Shown here one piece after another: positions 61,179 to 64,000 of a stretch of DNA of 64,000 nucleotides. Each line of letters starts with the position of its first letter. Position 1 is the first letter of the stretch. The position numbers and the translations under genes are program-made. The notes below the pieces were generated by a model. The model made no database searches. It worked only from the letters and a program-made list of their open reading frames with translations, and had not been told where the DNA came from. This stretch comes from Bacillota bacterium. GTDB taxonomy: Bacteria > Bacillota_I > Bacilli_A > Erysipelotrichales > Erysipelotrichaceae. The stretch spans positions 1 through 64,000 of the forward strand of contig JAEWFD010000034.1 of assembly GCA_023388995.1 (NCBI GenBank). Reading direction: 5' to 3'.

Positions 61179-62026
61179 TGATTCTGCAAATACAAAACCT
61201 GGCGAAAAACTATCCGTCATTTTCTTTGGGTCCCCTTTCCCTGAGCTTGCCGAAGGGGACAATCATGGGAATTATCGGCGAAAACGGCGCCGGCAAAACA
61301 ACCATTATTAAATCAATCTTAAATATCATTCATTCCGAACAAGGAACTATTGAGGTATTTGGAATGGATCATAAGCAAAACGAAAAGCTGATCAAGGAAC
61401 AAGTTGGAGTAGTATTAGATGAAAGCCATTTTCATGATTTTCTGACAACTGCCGAGATTGGTTCCTTCATGTCCAGCATCTACAAGAACTGGAATGCGGA
61501 AAAATTTCAATCTTATCTCACGCAATTCCAGCTTCCCGCCAAGAAAACGATCAAAACCTTTTCCCGGGGGATGAAAATGAAGCTGTCAATAGCCGTTGCA
61601 CTCGCCCATGAACCAAAATTATTGATTCTGGATGAGCCTACCAGCGGATTGGATCCTGTTGTAAGGGAAGAGATTTTAGGAATATTTATGGATTTCATTC
61701 AAGACGAAGAGCACAGTATTTTCTTTTCTTCGCATATCACCAGTGATATCGAGAAAATTGCTGATTATGTAACTTTATTGCACAAAGGAAAAATTTTACT
61801 TTCTGCATCCAAAGATGATATCTTGACAAAGTACGGCATCATAAAGCTGCCGGCAAAAGAGTTTTCGCTAATTGACCGCGCTTCTTATATTGGCTATCAT
61901 CAAACACAGTTTGGCTATGAACTGCTGGTGAAAGACCGGCATGCTTGGAAGCGCCAGCGCCCTGGTGATATCATTGAACAACCGCATTTAGATGACATCT
62001 TGATTTATTTCGTGAAAGGAGCATAA
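61178..62026 (+). CDS. ABC transporter ATPase (YtrB-like)
   Basis: About 282 residues. Walker A GENGAGKTT, signature FSRGMKMKLSIAVAL (degenerate LSGGQ), Walker B LLILDEPTSGLDP and H-loop FFSSHITSDIE. Works with the membrane subunit encoded next. AAGGAGG decides the ATG at 61178. Systems of this type often respond to cell-wall stress or peptide antibiotics. Confidence 0.93.
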   Translation: MILQIQNLAKNYPSFSLGPLSLSLPKGTIMGIIGENGAGKTTIIKSILNIIHSEQGTIEVFGMDHKQNEKLIKEQVGVVLDESHFHDFLTTAEIGSFMSSIYKNWNAEKFQSYLTQFQLPAKKTIKTFSRGMKMKLSIAVALAHEPKLLILDEPTSGLDPVVREEILGIFMDFIQDEEHSIFFSSHITSDIEKIADYVTLLHKGKILLSASKDDILTKYGIIKLPAKEFSLIDRASYIGYHQTQFGYELLVKDRHAWKRQRPGDIIEQPHLDDILIYFVKGA

Positions 62027-62030
62027 GCAA

Positions 62031-62657
62031 ATGATTGGCTTATTAAAAAAGGATATTTACGCATTATTACGCTATGCCCGCATTTTCCCGGTATTCATTC
62101 TCTTATATGCCGGAATGTCTTTGTTCATGGATGAAAGCGGAACGTTCATCACATCAACGATTATCATGATCTGTGCCACAATGTCCGTTTCTGCCTTTGC
62201 GTATGATGATATGGCGAAATGGAATACGTATGCCTTATCTATGCCCATCAGGCGAACCGACCTTGTTTACAGCAAGTATTTGCTGGCGGCATTGCTGCTA
62301 AGTGTTTCGCTGATCGTCTCGGGTTTCATGCAATGGCTGATCTACACTTGGAATGGGGCTTTCCAATTCCAGGAGTTTATACTATCGATTTCTGTTTTGA
62401 GTGGAATGGCACTGCTGTTTGTCGCCTTCTTGTTCCCGTTGATCTTCAAGTTCGGCGTTGAAAACAGCAGAATCATGATCCTCGTGCTGCTGGCTGTTCC
62501 AAGTGCTGCAGTAATCGCCATCAGCAAGCTGTCGCTGCCATGGCTCAATATAGAACGACTCATGGAGTGGCTGAATTTGCTGCCCTTGCTTGGTCTTGGC
62601 TGCTTTCTCTGTTCCGTCTTGCTGTCAGCACACATCGTTTTTAAACAGGAATTCTAA
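62031..62657 (+). CDS. ABC-2 type permease
   Basis: 208 residues, six membrane segments (for example FPVFILLYAGMSLFM, TSTIIMICATMSVSAFAYDD, LLAALLLSVSLIVSGF). The DDMAKWNTYALSMPIRRTDLVYSKY segment is typical of ABC-2 subunits paired with YtrB-like ATPases. Partner of the previous gene, 4 bases apart. Confidence 0.88.
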   Translation: MIGLLKKDIYALLRYARIFPVFILLYAGMSLFMDESGTFITSTIIMICATMSVSAFAYDDMAKWNTYALSMPIRRTDLVYSKYLLAALLLSVSLIVSGFMQWLIYTWNGAFQFQEFILSISVLSGMALLFVAFLFPLIFKFGVENSRIMILVLLAVPSAAVIAISKLSLPWLNIERLMEWLNLLPLLGLGCFLCSVLLSAHIVFKQEF

Positions 62658-62763
62658 ACGGCATACTTTTTTAAATCTATTGTTCACTAAGCTGCTAAAC
62701 GATATAATGATTAGCATAACACAATTGATCGCAAGAAGCCGCAATCAATAAGAAAGGCCCCCT

Positions 62764-63552
62764 ATGAGAGCAGCAACCTATAATGTATGGAATGAAAATA
62801 AAGGCAAAGGAGATCGATTCGATCAGTTGATGCATGAGATAACGACAGTTGATGCAGATATCATTGGTTTGCAGGAGGTCACCCGGTATTTTTTTGATAC
62901 CCACCTCGCACTCCTCACCCAATATCCTTACAAACACTATGAGATGTATAGTAATGAAGACGAAGGTTTGGCTATTTTAAGCAAGCATCCTATTACAGAA
63001 ACTTTCTTTTTGCACACAGCAAGCAAATATGCAAATAGCAATGCGCTGCATGTAAATGTGCAAGTTGGTAATTCCCGGCTTTCCTTTACGAACATCCATT
63101 TGCCATGGGATAGTGCCATTGCCAAAGAAACACAAATTGTGGCAATTGATGCGTTCATCCACGAGCAGTATAAACAGAAAACGGCGGAATATTATTTGCT
63201 GGTGGGTGACTTCAACTGCGGTTTCGATTCCAGCGTCCATCGATTTCTTTTGGGTGACCAAACTCTGCAAGATGCGGAATCTAATCCTTATTGGCAGGAA
63301 CTTTCAAGTTCTTATGCCGCACTGCACAACTTGCCGCTGCAACCTACTTTGGATTTCGTCAAGAACCCACGCTGGCAAGGCAAGAATTCGATTTACATTC
63401 CTTGTGCGGTAGACCGCATGTATCTCATGGATAACTGGACTCCTTGCAGCCTGCAATTTGCCGGGATATTCGGAACTGCTGTTTCTTCAATAAACAACCT
63501 GTCTGCCAGTGACCATTATGGCGTGCTGGCCGATCTGCATATTCCTGAATAA
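62764..63552 (+). CDS. Endonuclease/exonuclease/phosphatase-family protein
   Basis: 262 residues, metal-dependent phosphoesterase fold. Motifs: ATYNVWNENK (Asn), DIIGLQEVTRYF (Glu), FTNIHLPW, LVGDFNCGF (DxN), VDRMYLM and SASDHYGVLADL (Asp-His). No signal peptide, so cytoplasmic. Substrate unknown (DNA, inositol phosphate or similar). Confidence 0.88.
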   Translation: MRAATYNVWNENKGKGDRFDQLMHEITTVDADIIGLQEVTRYFFDTHLALLTQYPYKHYEMYSNEDEGLAILSKHPITETFFLHTASKYANSNALHVNVQVGNSRLSFTNIHLPWDSAIAKETQIVAIDAFIHEQYKQKTAEYYLLVGDFNCGFDSSVHRFLLGDQTLQDAESNPYWQELSSSYAALHNLPLQPTLDFVKNPRWQGKNSIYIPCAVDRMYLMDNWTPCSLQFAGIFGTAVSSINNLSASDHYGVLADLHIPE

Positions 63553-63587
63553 AAAAGGTCCCGGATACATTGCATCTGGGATCTTTT
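63553..63587. terminator. Terminator between EEP gene and ABC exporter
   Basis: GGTCCCGGAT/ATCTGGGATC arms flanked by A-run and T-run; can serve both converging genes. Confidence 0.75.
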
Positions 63588-63590
63588 GCA

Positions 63591-64000
63591 TTATTGGAGC
63601 TGATAGTTTTGTGCTTGCGACTGAAAGAGCTGATAGTATAAGCTATCCGTCTTTTTCATCAATGCTTCATGGGTATCATAATCACTGACACTTCCTTGAT
63701 CAATGATCAATATCTTGTCACAGAACACACTGCTGGACATCCGATGCGAAATATAAATCGCTGTTTTTGCACCCACTAAGTGATTGAAATTTTGATAGAT
63801 ATCTGCTTCTGCCAGTGGATCAAGTGCACTTGTCGGTTCATCCAAAATAACAAATGACGCAGCTTTATACAATGCTCGGGCAATCGCAATTTTCTGCCCT
63901 TCACCGCCGGATAGTTCAATTCCATTTTCATCATAGGCTTTGCCGAACCTTGCTTCAATGCCATCCGGCAACGAAGCAATTTTTTCCTTCATGCCTACTT
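63591..64000 (-). CDS. ABC exporter, ATPase C-terminal part (partial)
   Basis: The visible 136 residues hold the signature LSGGEGQKIAIARAL, Walker B FVILDEPTSALDP and H-loop IYISHRMSS. The frame stays open to the window edge, so the membrane domain and Walker A lie outside. The Glu in LSGGE (normally Gln) and the DGIEARFGKAYDENG stretch fit peptide or lipid exporters with a fused membrane domain. Confidence 0.85.
   Translation of the reverse strand, partial: VGMKEKIASLPDGIEARFGKAYDENGIELSGGEGQKIAIARALYKAASFVILDEPTSALDPLAEADIYQNFNHLVGAKTAIYISHRMSSSVFCDKILIIDQGSVSDYDTHEALMKKTDSLYYQLFQSQAQNYQLQ

Overview
The window looks like a low-to-moderate GC Firmicute, most likely Erysipelotrichia (Erysipelotrichaceae-like). 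This rests on the gene mix: pyruvate:ferredoxin oxidoreductase, a pyrophosphate-type phosphofructokinase, an anaerobe-style PTS enzyme I next to acyl carrier protein, and a small protein resembling the MG284/MPN403 family of Mollicutes and relatives. The species call is inference.

Chromosome, left part (1-18310). The 5' end of a group II intron sits just behind the nifJ terminator. Then come nifJ, an M20 peptidase, a GNAT acetyltransferase, pyrR with a class V aminotransferase, a tRNA-Asn/Glu/Trp cluster, a class III aminotransferase, a cupin, a second GNAT, a uracil-DNA-glycosylase-like protein, a two-gene chromate transporter with a divergent LysR regulator, ptsI, acpP, a membrane protein, proS and tRNA-Ser(CGA).

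Prophage (18299-55539, about 37.2 kb). A complete-looking HK97-type siphophage is integrated in the 3' end of tRNA-Ser. It is bounded by a 12-bp direct repeat (GTCCTTGCGCCA), and the right copy lies inside the 3' end of the phage's own large serine recombinase gene. Reading from right to left: recombinase, an HsdR_N-type protein, CI-like repressor and Cro-like protein around shared operators, small early genes including a DUF2829/Tad2-like candidate anti-Thoeris protein, a secreted glucosaminidase, a replication module (DnaD-like initiator with a candidate internal origin, sliding-clamp-like protein, SSB), a late regulator, a candidate late promoter with a terminated leader, HNH, terminase, portal, protease, capsid, connectors, tail genes (with a -1 frameshift in the tail chaperone), tail-tip genes (one with a G7 tract out of frame), holin and M23 endolysin. 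At the far left is accessory cargo: DUF3800 plus partner, a candidate small RNA and a membrane protein.

The most interesting system lies between the clamp-like gene and SSB, at 44950-47691. It is a four-gene ubiquitin-like conjugation cassette: a ubiquitin-like protein ending in Gly and fused to a zinc ribbon, a ThiF/E1-like enzyme, a helical protein and an E2-like protein with a conserved Cys. It resembles the PRTRC cassette, but here it is part of a phage replication operon and no JAB peptidase is visible.

Chromosome, right part (55540-64000). Behind the prophage are the original tRNA-Ser trailer and terminator, a small membrane protein, a lipoprotein, an MFS transporter, pfp, a small conserved-looking protein, a GntR/YtrA-type regulator with an ABC transporter operon, an endonuclease/exonuclease/phosphatase-fold protein, and the C-terminal part of an ABC exporter that runs off the window.
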